Shown here piece by piece: positions 23,311-35,925 of a stretch of DNA of 64,000 nt. The first letter of the stretch is position 1. Every line of letters starts with the position of its first letter. The notes below the pieces were generated by a model, which ran no database searches, was not told the DNA's origin, and was given only the letters and a program-made list of their open reading frames with translations. Made by a program: the position numbers and the translations under genes. Origin of the DNA: Ecdyonurus torrentis (taxonomy: Eukaryota; Arthropoda; Insecta; Ephemeroptera; Heptageniidae); assembly GCA_949318235.1 (NCBI GenBank), contig OX439129.1:20415066-20479065 (forward strand), given 5' to 3'.

Positions 23311-25449
23311 ACTATACCATTTTGTATTGTGAGCAAATAAAATAGTTTGAACGAATTATTATTTTTTTGTTTCTGTTTTATACAAATATCCAAGTTTATC
23401 CAAGTTTAGTTTGATCCTAGCAAATTTTAAATAATAGGACAAAAATTAACATTTATTTTTGCTTCGTGTGGTAGAAAACTGCAATATTGTTCGGATTTGT
23501 GCAAATTTGAAGAAAACTATGTTAATACATCATTTCATTCAATCATTTCATAGTCTCAAGTTAAAAAAAAACTATATAGCACAAAAAACTTTGGTTGAAT
23601 TTTGAATTGAAAATTTCACTTTTCCCCTAACAAAGCAGTGCTGTTGTATACAGGTATACGTATTAGATAAATTTTCTAGTGAAAACAAAACAAAAATAAT
23701 AAGTGAAGGTTCCTACACGTTTTATAACTACGTAGACCTTTTATAAAACGTTTGTAGTGACATTATCGTCATGTACGATGTATGAATTCTCTCAATTAAA
23801 ACCCTTTGAAACTTAGAACTATGTGTATATACGTATAAGTACTGCCAATAAACAATAAATAAAACTGAAACAAAATATTAATGAGTATAGAAATGATCGA
23901 ACTATTAAACCAACTGATTATATAGGCTGAACAAAAATCATGTCTGTAATTGTACGTACAGGGACATACATAATATACTTTTTGAAGCTGATTGCCACTA
24001 CTTTAAAATATGTTTAGCATGTAAGATAGTATGAATATTAAAAATTTGTAGGAAACAAATATTGCTTTCAGTAATAGCATAATAATAAACTTTTTTTTTT
24101 TTTTTTTTTTTGCTTTCAAATATTATTTTCCGGTTAAATCTTTAATTCAGTTAATTATTATTATTATTTATTTATTAAACACCAAGGTGTACTTATACAT
24201 ATTTATATACATATTTATATAGGTCTACATTTTTGCATATTGACTTAATTCAGTTAATGCAATAAGCCTACGCATTCTAATCAGAATTTTTTTTTTTAGC
24301 TGAGCAGTAAGATTTGTACAGCAAAAATGCATGCAATGTATTTAAAGAAAATAGATACATAAATAAAAACTATAGCTTGCTCATTTTATACTCTATTCAC
24401 CAATTTAAAGAAAATTATTTATAGAAAGAAAAATAATAATTATAATTACAATAATAGCTGCCAAGAAAATAAAATCTATATGTAGTTATTCTTCCCAAAC
24501 TTAATGCGTTGTTATAGAAATGAGACCTTCGCAGTAAAATTGTAAATTAATTTTGGTTTACTAAATTACGTAATTAATATTTTCTTTGTAAACATTTATA
24601 ATACAACAAAGATCTTATGAAAAACTAAAACTTGATATTGCTGTACGTTCATCTCTCATCATCCTTTTAATTAAAGCATGAACAGATATAGGAAAACATT
24701 TTTTATTTTGACATATAAATGTGCCTTTCCGTGGTTTGAACCTAAAACTTCCTACGCCCATATTAGAAATCATGCCCCCAAGGTATAAAGACCAACAGAA
24801 CACTTACAATATTTTTATTTGCATGAGCAATTATTCTGAAGTGTTGCTAAAAACATTTTTGATTTTTTTTTTTAAACATAGTTATTTTTATCAAACTTTA
24901 CATTGTGTGGTCAAGTTTAATGTAATATTAATGGGTCAGTCAATTTAGTCGCCCTAAGGATTGTATATTTATTTTACAAACACAGATACTATATTGATAG
25001 TACAGTACACAATGGCAGTATAATAATAATATATTGTATTTAATAAAATTATGGCATGTATGTATACAGTATATAACCATGAGCCACCTACATAACCTAC
25101 ACCATATTATGTGTGTGAGACAACTGCACATTTAACAATATATAATTGTCGTTTTAATATTAAATCATAAACTAATAATGAAAATCATAATTACTGTTAT
25201 ACTATTATAATATTACTTACATAGTAATATTACTATAACATAGTAACTTTTTTGTTACTATACCTGGCCCAATAAAAATCTTATACCTCAATGAATAATT
25301 ATTAAATTGGGCCCCATATTATTTATACTTAATTGATTGGATATTGATATAAAGGATTGTTATTATTTCATATTTAAAAGATTTCAAATAACTTAACAAA
25401 ATTGTTTTATTTTTTCATCACATTAATTAATTTTAAAAAAAAATGAAGT
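23311..25449. other. Intergenic region between convergent cuticle genes C and D
   Basis: AT-rich, with the gene C poly(A) signal at the left and a T run near 24092-24110. It contains a 17-bp string GAACAAAAATCATGTCT (about 23931-23947) shared with the terminus of the MITE at 26701-26980. No exon or tRNA was seen. Confidence 0.6.
23336..23341 (+). terminator. Poly(A) signal of cuticle gene C
   Basis: AATAAA 26 bp downstream of the stop codon, followed by a T-rich stretch. Confidence 0.7.
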
Positions 25450-27132
25450 TTATGCGACGACAGATACTGGGAGATGAGTGCCGACGGGTTTGAATCCGTC
25501 CTTGTCAGCGACGTAAGAGAGGGTGATGGGGATTCCTTCGGGGCTGGTGTAGCTGACAGTGCCTTCCTTGACGAGAACGTAACCGTCACCTTCGTTGTTC
25601 AACACCAGACGGCCGGCCTCGCGGTAAAAAATGCCATCACCAGTCTCGTAACTATATATAAACCGAAATCAGAGTTGTAAAAAATGTTACACATCTAATG
25701 AGCTACTATATAATCATCCATGAAAAAAATTGCTACAAAAAAATTTTGAACTCAACAAAGCTTTGTTTTTCTGATTCATTAAAAAAAGTCCTTAATTACA
25801 ATAAAATTTTAAAAAACTCAGAAATTTAGCAATTTATAAATAAAAATAAAGATTTTGAAGTTATACTGTTACATATTTAAAAAAAAATATATATATCTGT
25901 CATTTAAATTGCATATAAGTCGAATTTCAACTCGGCAAGTTAGATCATTGGTAAATTGTGAATTACTTTTGCTTAAGTTTTGATCTCCATGATATAAAAA
26001 GCAGTTAGTTGTGTTGTATTTAATGATGAGCTAATTGATATATTTATATAGTGAATCACTTACGCAAGGTCAAATTGACCGGACAAGTCTCGAGATTCAG
26101 TTCTGCTCAGGACGGGGATGATGTTCACCAAGTTCTGAGGCATGGCGCAGGCAGCGGCCACCAACATCAAGGCAACAATTGCCTGTCAATCAAAACATCA
26201 CATGCATATTTATTTTTAGCTGGCATAATTAAATTATTTACATAATAATATTCACTAGCGTAATTTAGTAAAATATATTTTTAATGCTTCGACACACGTT
26301 GTAATATTTTTATTGTGCAATATGTGCATGCAGTCTCCAGCGTGATTATGCATGCAATCAAATTCATTGCAGACTGTATTGAAAACATTGCACTGTGTGA
26401 ACAGGTTATTCATCTGAAATAAATTTGTTTGTATATGAAATCTCCATTAAATTTCCACTGAATTTACTTTATATCATTTTGAAAAGCTTGCTGGTTATTA
26501 GAATATTTCAAACGCTTAATATGTAATATATTAATAATAATGATTATGAACACTAAAGATTATATATTTTGTGATTTTCAATGATAGTATAATATTTAAA
26601 TATTAATGTTAGTATCTATATTAGCACTAAATTAATAACACTAATTATTTAAACAACAACAAGCAACGAACAAATAAATGAATGCAAAAGGCATATAGAC
26701 CACCTTGAACAAAAATCATGTCTAATATCCTAACATAGCTAAACATCATTGGGATTTGACTTGAGTCATTGATTTATAATTTATTTTCCATTCGTAAAAT
26801 GGTGCGTGCGGATTCTAACGTCACAGCTCGCCTGGTCCACGCGCACGTAATCGAGCTGCGACTTCAGAGACCGTACATCATTTTGTGAATGGAAAATAAA
26901 TTAGAAATCAATGACTCAAGCTAAATCAACGTTGATTTTCTGGTATGTTAGGATATTAGACAAGTTTTTTGTTCAAGGTGTTCTACATCTTAATGAAGTT
27001 AACAACTTCCTTGCATATAAATTAAAATTTTATAGAAAAAGCCAATAAAAATGTCAATTAAGTAAATGACGATTATTTCCACAATAACTTTAAAACACAA
27101 ACAAGATGCAGAGTTATACTCACGAATTTCAT
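25450..27132 (-). CDS. RR-1 cuticle protein D (109 aa)
   Basis: Exons 27132-27124, 26182-26064, 25651-25450 (stop TAA). Signal peptide MKFAIVALMLVAAACA, then MPQNLVNIIPVLSRTESRDL and the RR-1 region (AYETGDGIFYREAGRL, LVLNNEGDGYVLVKEGTVSY, TSPEGIPITLSYVADKDGF, KPVGTHLPVSVVA). Exoskeleton component. Sister of gene E: introns and promoter align. Intron 1 is 941 bp against 279 bp in E, because extra sequence including a 280-bp MITE was inserted. FKPVG replaces FRPVG of the other copies. TATATAAG at 27204-27197. Confidence 0.95.
26701..26980. mobile_element. 280-bp MITE inserted in intron 1 of cuticle gene D
   Basis: Left end CACCTTGAACAAAAA and right end TTTTTGTTCAAGGTG are inverted; GTCTAATATCCTAACATA is mirrored too. 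Internal arms (GAGTCATTGATTT and AAATCAATGACTC; TTATTTTCCATTC and GAATGGAAAATAA) make almost the whole element fold back around a GC-rich centre. Absent from the matching intron of gene E. Confidence 0.85.
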
Positions 27133-27196
27133 GTTATTTGATTGTTTGCTTCAGTGCAGAAAGTGCAAGTGAATATTGACTGCATCACTTTGTGTG

Positions 27197-27204
27197 CTTA
27201 TATA
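27197..27204 (-). promoter_or_regulatory. TATA box of cuticle gene D
   Basis: TATATAAG on the minus strand, 65 bp upstream of the ATG; the surrounding promoter sequence is shared with gene E. Confidence 0.65.
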
Positions 27205-28781
27205 CTCCGCGTTCACAGCTTCGAGCTGAACTATACGTTTGTAATCAAAACAACAAGTAGTACGTGGCTTAATCATTCAATTATATATGTCAATTTTGGA
27301 TCGTGGATCAAAATACATCACAATAATATTCAATATTTGTATGGTTTAGTTTGCTGTCTAATATATATCTCTAAAATATATTTTTATGTAATAGATCGAT
27401 TTCTAAAGAAAAAAAAAGTGCAATAAATATAGTTATTTAAAAAAGATTAAAAAATTAACATACTTTTATACTTATTACTATAAATTACTGGATTACCCAC
27501 CGGATTATGTACCGGATTTGCTGCTACACTCATTATTTTTTTCTGTTAGTATTATAGGTAAATTTTCTTATCAAAAATGAGTAAGAGAATTGGTCAATTT
27601 GAAGCAGTTTAGACCCAATTTTTTTGCACTATTTTCACCATTTTTTCCAATCATTAACCTTTTTTTGTATAGTTATTTTTTTACGAAAAAAAAAAAAAAC
27701 ATTTTTATACCATTTTTTCAAAATAGAGTGAAATGGGAAAAATAAAATAACATTATATATTTATTTGTTTCAAAAGAATCTAATTCTAATAATTATATTA
27801 TTATATCAAGTTAAAGACCAAGTTTAGTCTACTTTACTTTGGTAATTTGTTATTTGATTTACAAATTCAAGAAAATATTGTATATTTTTAAAAGTTATTA
27901 TATTATTAACGTAGTTTTAGTATAATATTAATATATTATTGTTCGTAAATAAAATTGATGTCGTTGCATTCTCTGCTGCCTCAAGAAGACACATGCCCGT
28001 AAATGATGGTGTTTGCTGTAAATTGGTGTATTATTTTACAATAATTATCATTTTTTTTTTTTTTTTTAACATGCCTTTCTTTTGCCTTCATTATTATTTT
28101 ATTAACCATATTAGTATAGTAGGAACACATAATGCATCCCTGGAATTTGTCCTGTAGCTTCCCAAGCTTACAATAACGCATACTGCCAATGCGATTATAG
28201 TAAAATAAATCAATAAAAAATACTTAAAGCGCGTAAAAAAAAAATAAATAAATAAAAAAAAAAAATTTTTTCCTAAGTATCGGAAATTTTTATTTATTTT
28301 TCACCTTGCCTGTATAATTCTATGCAGAAATCCCACAATTTCAAAACATCACAACATTTAAAGTTTTCGGGCGTTTTTCTCAGCTCAATACTAACAATAA
28401 AATGATAAATAAATAAATCAGATTCAGTTACAATATCAAAATTTATTTTTATTTTATATGTAACATAACAAAATCTGGCACACCTAAATAAAAAAAAAAT
28501 AAAAAATAATAAAAACCGATACACTGATGCCTAATAACGGTTTTCACGCCATTTTAAATATGTTACCAAAAAAAAAACTGTTTTTTTTTTTTTACTATTT
28601 TTAAACATCTTTCAAAAACATAGGGGGAAAAAAGTACCGAAATCCCATATCTACTTATTACTGGAAGTAGCTGTTAGTAACTCGTCGTTGGCGTATTGTA
28701 TGCACAACTTTCTCCAAGTCAGCAATCAGCTTTCACTCGTCAGCACAATTAGTTATATCAATGTAAAATGTAAAATATAGC

Positions 28782-28853
28782 GGCCTGTTGGTCTAGGGGT
28801 ATGATTCCTGCTTTGGGTGCAGGAGGTCCCGGGTTCAAATCCCGGACAGGCCC
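28782..28853 (+). tRNA. tRNA-Pro(TGG), copy 1
   Basis: 72-nt cloverleaf. Acceptor stem GGCCTGT pairs with ACAGGCC; the A-box region is TGGTCTAGGGG; the anticodon stem CCTGC/GCAGG carries loop TTTGGGT with anticodon TGG; the T arm contains the B box GGTTCAAATCC. No intron. A T run at 28855-28860 follows as a Pol III terminator. About 100 bp of 5' flank is shared with the copy at 32331. Confidence 0.96.
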
Positions 28854-29766
28854 GTTTTTTTACACCATTTGGACAAGTATTTGCATGTCGATGAAGCTAG
28901 GGAAAAAAGAGAAAAAGTTCGAGTGTTGACGCTTTTTACTAGCTACTGAGGAATACTTATAAGTTATAAGCTATTTTACCCTGATACCAAATAAATTATA
29001 AATAAAAAATATTAATAATGTATTATAATGCACTATTATGCACGTGGAAAATATTAATACTTGAATCTTCTGATCAATAAATTCATTTAATTAAGTAGTA
29101 AGCAGTTACGTTTCAAAATATAATTATCAATTTTTTTTATATATTCTAACAAAAAACAGTTGCTAAATGTTTAGAAATTCAATTATCTTTTATTTACTTT
29201 AAACCAAAGACATAAAGGTGTTTGAATGTGAATTTTATGAACACTATTATAGTATATATGGTTTTCGTGTAATTCGTGTTTAAAGTTGACTATATGCTGT
29301 TCCAGAACTAGAAAATATATACGTAAATCAAGATAAAACGTAAAATTTCGAGGGACAGAATGTGTAAAAGAGTTCCAAAGATTAATTAACCCTGCAGTCT
29401 GCATTTTATATATGATTATATTATTATGTATCATTAATAATGAAACTATAGATCGACTGTGACTCGTAACCTTTAATTTTGTATACAATGATATATTATA
29501 TTACCAGCTATATTAATAAATGCAAAAATAAGGAATCAACTTCCGCTATTTTAAGTCTCATATAGATTATACCCGAATTATTATAAGTCAGAAAATTCAT
29601 TCCAGTTTTCATTGACATTGTTAGTCGTAATAAATAAATAATATCATATATCATTATACACTGTACTTCACGCTGATGATGATAGTTAAATATTCTCTCA
29701 CGAGCTTTGTGCTATAGAAATTTTAATTATAAATAATTAGATTTCGTTTTTTGGAATATTTTTTTG

Positions 29767-29768
<2 letters not shown>

Positions 29769-29808
<40 letters not shown>
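29769..29808. repeat. (TA)n microsatellite
   Basis: About 40 bp of TA repeats. Confidence 0.9.
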
Positions 29809-29813
<5 letters not shown>

Positions 29814-30000
29814 CTAATTTATCTGTGATTAATTATTGTTAGCATATATATTATTTACAATAACATCTTATAAAAATGGTCCAAATGAATTGCTTTTATA
29901 ATTACTTCGTATGATTCAGTGCAAATCTTAACTCTCACACTGTGATGTAGACGCTTTGTAACTGTATTGTACTATTGTAGTTACACATATGACTTTAAGA

Positions 30001-30076
30001 GACCTGTTGATCTATAGGGGTATATGATTCCTGCGTTGGGTGCAGGAGGTACCGGATTCAAATCCCAGACAGGCCC
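30001..30076 (+). pseudogene. tRNA-Pro pseudogene
   Basis: Aligns along its length to the tRNA-Pro copies and keeps the TGG anticodon. It has extra bases in the D arm (CTATAGGGGTATATG), a broken acceptor pair (GACCTGT against ACAGGCC), and changes in the variable and T stems (GGTACCGG, ATCCCAGA). The B box is GATTCAAATCC. Not expected to fold well. Confidence 0.85.
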
Positions 30077-30285
30077 TACTTTTAAGTCCTCGATTGTATA
30101 TGACATTAAGTACCTTCATGAACATTGTAAGTATTGTTTGCCTCTTTTTTTTTGGGGGGGGGGGGGGGGGGGGGCGGGCTAGGCATATCTATAGCATATC
30201 TTAGATTAAAGGATGGAAAATACTCAAAAAAATACAATAATTAAATAAGACAATATGTTTTATTCACAGGTACAATGAATGGAGT

Positions 30286-31308
30286 TTATGCGACGACAGA
30301 TACTGGGAGATGAGTGCCGACGGGTCTGAATCCGTCCTTGTCAGCGACGTAAGAGAGGGTGATGGGGATTCCCTCGGGGCTGGTGTAGCTTACGGTGCCT
30401 TCCTTGATCAGAACGTAGTCATCACCCTCGTTGTTCAACACCAGACGTCCGGACTCACGGTAAAAAATACCATCACCGGTCTCGTAACTATAAACCGAAG
30501 TCAGAGTTGTAAAAAATGTTACACATACATAGAACTAATGAACTGCCATAATCATCCATCAAAAAAATTGCTACAAAAACTATTAAATTAAACAAAAATA
30601 AAATTCCCTGATTCATTAAAAAAAGTCCTTAATTGCAATAAAATTTAAAGAAACTCAGAAATTTTAAATTTATTAATTTAAAAATAAAAATTGAACATTT
30701 TGATATTATATTGTTATACCTATTTAAAAACATGATCTTATTTAAATTGCATATAAGTCTAATTTCAACTCGGCAAGGTAATATAATAGATCAATGATAA
30801 ATTGTGAATTACTTGAGCTTAAGTTTTGATCTCTTTATCAATATAATTATAAAGCAGTTAGTTGTATTCAATGATGAGATAATTTATAGTGAATCACTTA
30901 CGCGAGGTCAAATTGACCGGACATGTCTCGAGATTCAGTTCTGCTCAGGACGGGGATGATGTTCACCAAGTTCTGAGGCATGGCGCAGGCAGCGGCCACC
31001 AACATCAGGGCAACAATTGCCTGTCAATCAAAACATCAGATATATATTTTTTTAGCTGGCATAATTAAATTATTTACATAACAATATTTTCAATAATAGT
31101 ACTTATTTAGGATAATCTGATTATTATATATATTATTCAAAATTAAATTAAAGCTAATTATGAATTTCAAATTCATTGAATTATATATTGTGTTAAAAAT
31201 TTTATAGAAGAGGCTAGTAAAATTTCAATTAATTGTAAAGATTACAAAGTTAGACAGTAACTTGAAATACGAACAAGAGGCAGCTAGAGTTATACTTACG
31301 AATTTCAT
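30286..31308 (-). CDS. RR-1 cuticle protein E (109 aa)
   Basis: Exons 31308-31300, 31020-30902, 30487-30286 (stop TAA). Signal peptide MKFAIVALMLVAAACA, then MPQNLVNIIPVLSRTESRDM and the RR-1 region (AYETGDGIFYRESGRL, LVLNNEGDDYVLIKEGTVSY, TSPEGIPITLSYVADKDGF, RPVGTHLPVSVVA). Exoskeleton component. Exons 1-2 nearly match gene D, while the end of exon 3 matches genes F-H, which looks like sequence exchange within the array. TATATAAG at 31380-31373; AATAAA (minus strand) at 30264-30259. A tRNA-Pro pseudogene lies 210 bp downstream. Confidence 0.95.
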
Positions 31309-31372
31309 GTTATTTGATTGTTTGTTTCAGTGCAGAAAGTGCAAGTGAATATTGACTGCATCACTTTGTGTG

Positions 31373-31380
31373 CTTATATA
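31373..31380 (-). promoter_or_regulatory. TATA box of cuticle gene E
   Basis: TATATAAG on the minus strand, 65 bp upstream of the ATG. Confidence 0.65.
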
Positions 31381-32330
31381 CTCCGCTTACACAGCTTCGA
31401 GCCAAACTACTTTTGTAATCAAAACAACAAGTATAGTACATGGCTTAATCATTCAATTATACATGTCAATTTTGGATCGTGGATAAAAATATATAAATAA
31501 ATAACAAGATTCCTTTGATTTAGTTTCCTGTCTCAAAAAAAAAAAAAAAAAAAAAAAAATGAAAACATTGAAAGCAATGATAAATTTAAAAAAAAATTCA
31601 AAAAAAAATTCTAATTCAAAAAGATTATTACAATGTATGCGATTTTTTCTCCATCAACTGTAAAATTACAGAACACGATTGTAATCAATTATTACTACAT
31701 AATATTTCAATGTGTTATTTTATTATTATTATTTCTCTTTTATTCTATTATGATTTTTTTATTCTGTAACACTTACTTATTTATAATAACAAGATTAAAT
31801 TTACTTTATTTTTATTTCTTAAATTAAAAATATTTTGATGACTAAATAATATGTGTCTGTAATACAATGTTCCATTATTTAAATGTTTATATGCCCAGCT
31901 ATAGGTTATTTATTTCTATGTTTTAGATATAATATATAAGTTTAAGTTGTACGTTTATTAATTATAATGATGTACTTTATTGATAAGATTCTATTTTTTT
32001 TTAGTTTGACGTGATCACGGAATTTATGCCACTGAGTGTAACAAAAATAAATAAATAAATAAATATTAAAAAAAAAAAAATAATAATAATAATAATAAAA
32101 AACCAAACGGTGCAAATTAAAATGCAATTTTTATGAAAATGTGAAAAATTACCAAAATTTTATACTGATTGCACTGAACAGTTGCATTAATTTCAAATTA
32201 ATAATTATAGTACCCCCCGCGCGCTATAGCATAATATTTCGTTGGCGTTATTGTGCAACTTTCTCCAAGTCAACAATCAGCTTTCACTCGTCAGCACAAT
32301 TAGTGATATCAATGCAGAATGTAATATAGC

Positions 32331-32402
32331 GGCCTGTTGGTCTAGGGGTATGATTCCTGCTTTGGGTGCAGGAGGTCCCGGGTTCAAATCCCGGACAGGC
32401 CC
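32331..32402 (+). tRNA. tRNA-Pro(TGG), copy 2
   Basis: Same 72-nt sequence as the copy at 28782, with all stems intact, anticodon TGG, B box GGTTCAAATCC and a T run directly after (32404-32411). The 5' flank (CAACTTTCTCCAAGTCA and CTTTCACTCGTCAGCACAAT) is shared with that copy, showing duplication of a larger block. Confidence 0.96.
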
Positions 32403-32711
32403 GTTTTTTTTTACACATTTGGGCAAATTTGCATATAGATGAAGTTGAGAAAAGCCTTATGCGTTTAAAAGGCACAAAAAAAAAGCGTTTTTGCGTGTTG
32501 GCACCTTTTTTTTTTTTTTTTTTTTATTTTTTTTTCTTTAGCTATTGAGGAATATTTAGAACCCTCTGATAAACCAAATAAATAATATATTATGTAATAA
32601 ATTATAAGTATTTGTTTTATGCATGTGTAAAATATTATACCTTGAATGGTCTGATCAATAAATTTATTCATTTAAGCAAAGCAGTAAGCAGTTCACTAGA
32701 CAGTTACATTT

Positions 32712-32833
<122 letters not shown>

Positions 32834-33155
32834 TATACTATTATTATTATTTTACATGCTAACTGAACAGTTGGTAGCTGATGGTCCCGGAACTATAGAA
32901 AAAATATAAAAATGTACATGTAATGTACATTGATCATATATATGATCATAAAAGATCATAAAACCATACTATGTAAACCATACCGTAAGATTATGAGGGA
33001 CAGAACAGAATGTACAAAAGATTGCCGAAGTTTATTAGTTATTTGTGTTAATTGAAAATATAACTGCATTTATATATATATGCTTATAATAATATCATTA
33101 ACATGAAAATAGAAATATCATCGTAATTTATAATTTTGTATACCACGATATATTG

Positions 33156-33475
33156 TTAAAGCCCCTCTGTAGACTTAGGAACATGCCTTTTTATATACCA
33201 TTGAACACCAAATGGGACCTTTAAAACTGGTGTTGATTTTTACCAGGAACCAGGACCCAAACGTAAACACACAAGAGAGCACGAAAAGTCTGTAAAGTAG
33301 ACAATTCGCGGCCACTCTGACGTCAGAGTGGCCGCAATGCATAAGTTGACATTTCTCATTTGTCCTTTTGTCGTTGCAACTGAATTTTGGGTCAAAATAA
33401 ATATATTTTTACAAATCCCATTTTGTGTTTAATAAATTAAAAAGGCATGTTTCCAGGCCTGGAGAGGGGCTTTAA
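33156..33475. mobile_element. 320-bp TTAA-ended MITE with a 28-bp central palindrome
   Basis: Ends TTAAAGCCCCTCTG and GAGAGGGGCTTTAA are inverted; AACATGCCTTTTT is mirrored by AAAAAGGCATGTT. Bases 33308-33335 form a perfect palindrome centred on TGACGTCA. No coding capacity. Confidence 0.8.
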
Positions 33476-33488
33476 ATATAGCCATTAG

Positions 33489-33489
<1 letters not shown>

Positions 33490-33563
<74 letters not shown>
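33490..33563. repeat. (TA)n microsatellite
   Basis: About 74 bp of TA repeats just right of the MITE. Confidence 0.95.
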
Positions 33564-33566
<3 letters not shown>

Positions 33567-33707
33567 ATAAATGTATTCATGACGAGCATAATTATAAGAA
33601 TGTAGAGTATTTTTCTTACACAGTTTAATTATTTCTTAATCAGCAATTAGTCTTTTACCTCACTAACGGTGATGTGTAGTTATACATATTTATTATTAAC
33701 TTTAAGA

Positions 33708-33779
33708 GGCCTGTTGGTCTAGGGGTATGATTCCTGCTTTGGGTGCAGGAGGTCCCGGGTTCAAATCCCGGACAGGCCC
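33708..33779 (+). tRNA. tRNA-Pro(TGG), copy 3
   Basis: 72-nt cloverleaf identical in body to the 28782 copy; anticodon TGG. 3' flank TATTTTTAAG. Lies 459 bp downstream of the stop of cuticle gene F, in the opposite orientation. Confidence 0.95.
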
Positions 33780-34238
33780 TATTTTTAAGTCCTCGATTGT
33801 GTATCTGTATGGCATTAGGTACGTTCAAATATTGTTACATATATATTGGAAGTAATATAAATAAACATTATTAGTAATATATTAGTTATATAGGCAATTT
33901 AGGTACCAAAAGCTGGCCGTTGCGAATATTATTATTATGAAATAGCATTACATGCAAACTAATAATTATGTACCTAAACATTACCAGTATAAAATAAAAT
34001 TCTTATAATTTATACGAATAATTCTTTAGGGTCCTTAAATAAATTTTTTTTCTTTCTTAAGTTCTCATATATATATGCATTGTTTGTTTGTTAGTCCCGT
34101 TTGTATATTATATATTTTTTTCTGGTAAGATATAAAAAATACAGAATAATATGTTAGAGCTGGATGGATGTTAAATAAAAATATAATATTGATTAAATAA
34201 GACAAAATATTTTATTCACAGATACAAAGAATGAAAGT

Positions 34239-34976
34239 TTATGCAACGACAGATACTGGGAGATGAGTGCCGACGGGTCTGAATCCGTCCTTGTCAGCGA
34301 CGTAAGAGAGGGTGATGGGGATTCCCTCGGGGCTGGTGTAGCTTACGGTGCCTTCCTTGATCAGAACGTAGTCATCACCCTCGTTGTTCAACACAAGACG
34401 TCCGGTCTCGCGGTACTGGATGCCGTCTCCGGTCACGTAACTATAACGCACCACACAAACCAAAGTTAATATCTCCGTGCACTTATCTCTTGCTAAAAGA
34501 ACACTTACTCGAGCATGAACTGTCCAAACTCGTCCCTGGTCTCACTTCTGCTCAGGATGGGCACGACGTCTACGAATCTCTGTGCGCACACGGCGGCGGC
34601 CAACATAAGCACGATCACAGCCTGAAAGATCAACATGTATTTCAAAATCAATCCCTTGAAGTGTGTTGAACAAAAATAATTATATATTTATATACCTTAT
34701 ACACTGATTATTAATCTAGAAATTAGAGCTTTCCTAAAATAAAATAGCATTGCTAAAACTGCCTTACATTACAATAAAGGATAGATCGGGTTATATACAG
34801 AGGTCTAAAAGGAAAACTTTGAAAATCTCTATTTAGTTCTGAATTGAAATTTGATACAAGAATGGTATGTTATTAATGTTCATTATATAGAATAATTAAT
34901 TAATGTTATGATAAAAAATATTTATGTCTATAGATGAAGACAAAAATTGGTAATATACTGTACTCACGGTCTTCAT
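34239..34976 (-). CDS. RR-1 cuticle protein F (107 aa)
   Basis: Exons 34976-34968, 34621-34509, 34440-34239 (stop TAA). Signal peptide MKTAVIVLMLAAAVCA, then QRFVDVVPILSRSETRDEFG and the RR-1 region (DYVTGDGIQYRETGRL, LVLNNEGDDYVLIKEGTVSY, TSPEGIPITLSYVADKDGF, RPVGTHLPVSVVA). Exoskeleton component. The predicted protein is identical to those of genes G and H; the coding DNA differs only at silent sites. Intron 2 is only 68 bp. The C-ending codon preference in exon 3 contrasts with the AT-rich flanks and suggests a highly expressed gene. TATTTAAG at 35043-35036; AATAAA (minus) at 34216-34211. Confidence 0.95.
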
Positions 34977-35035
34977 ATTTGTGTTTCCGTTGCAGTGGAG
35001 AATGCAAGTGAATGTCATGTGCTCGACACTCTACA

Positions 35036-35043
35036 CTTAAATA
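35036..35043 (-). promoter_or_regulatory. TATA-like box of cuticle gene F
   Basis: TATTTAAG on the minus strand, 60 bp upstream of the ATG; conserved in gene G. Confidence 0.6.
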
Positions 35044-35813
35044 CAAAATACTCAGAGCTTCGGGGCTCCAGACTATGGCAAGGCAGTGTCACAATATATC
35101 AAGTTTGTAAGTTAAACTGTGAATATCAAATACTGAAATTAGGGAAAGGGAAATTTGACTATGAATACTATAAAGAAAAATGAATGCAATTACTGAACTG
35201 TAAATAAAATATTAAATTTGGACCTTATTATATAATGAATATCTAAAAGATCGTAACTTGTTTTATTACTATATTAACTATTACTTTTTTATTCTTTGAG
35301 TTCTGAAAATTAATATGATTATATTTATGTTGACTGGAGCTGCACTAAAAAAATACTGTATTACTGAATATTTTGTATGCTGCATTCTCGCATGTTGTAG
35401 AAAAATGTGCAGAATTGATAATAACGTGGATTGATTTAAATTATACATTTGTTTTAAATTATTGTCAGAATTTTCTATGTATGGTAAAATTTGAATTAAG
35501 TGAATACAGCTTAGATTATATAGCTTAAATTTCATAATTCAACACAAAAAAATTACTTTTTCGTTATATTTTCTGTAATGAAAAATATACATGTAATGAA
35601 GTTTAAATTTGAAATAAAAAGAATTAAGAATTGCATTTTAGTGATGTCAATTATGATGGTTAGTGACTAATTTGAATAAAAATAACAAATAAATGGGGGG
35701 GGGTGGGTTAATACCTGATTTTTATTAAAAAATATATACATTAGTGCAAGTATTTTGATTTTATGATTTATATTAATAGATTTTTTTTTCGAATATAATA
35801 AGTAAATAGTATA

Positions 35814-35925
<112 letters not shown>

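Larger units (their letters stand above)
27133..30285. other. Intergenic region between cuticle genes D and E
   Basis: Contains the gene D promoter, several A/T homopolymer runs (27680-28600), tRNA-Pro at 28782-28853, (TA)n at 29769-29808, a tRNA-Pro pseudogene at 30001-30076 and a 21-G run at 30154-30174. No protein exon was seen. Confidence 0.65.

Noticed and set aside
30154..30174. G-run as a possible G-quadruplex switch (also 2118-2136)
   Set aside because: A pure homopolymer of 19-21 G with no surrounding structure; most simply slippage or an assembly homopolymer.
34263..34469. 68-codon open frames antisense to exon 3 of most cuticle genes (also at 23080, 25474, 30310, 37629, 40882)
   Set aside because: They mirror a highly conserved, C-ending-codon exon; the open antisense frame follows from codon bias and duplication. 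They lack their own conserved start context or splice pattern.
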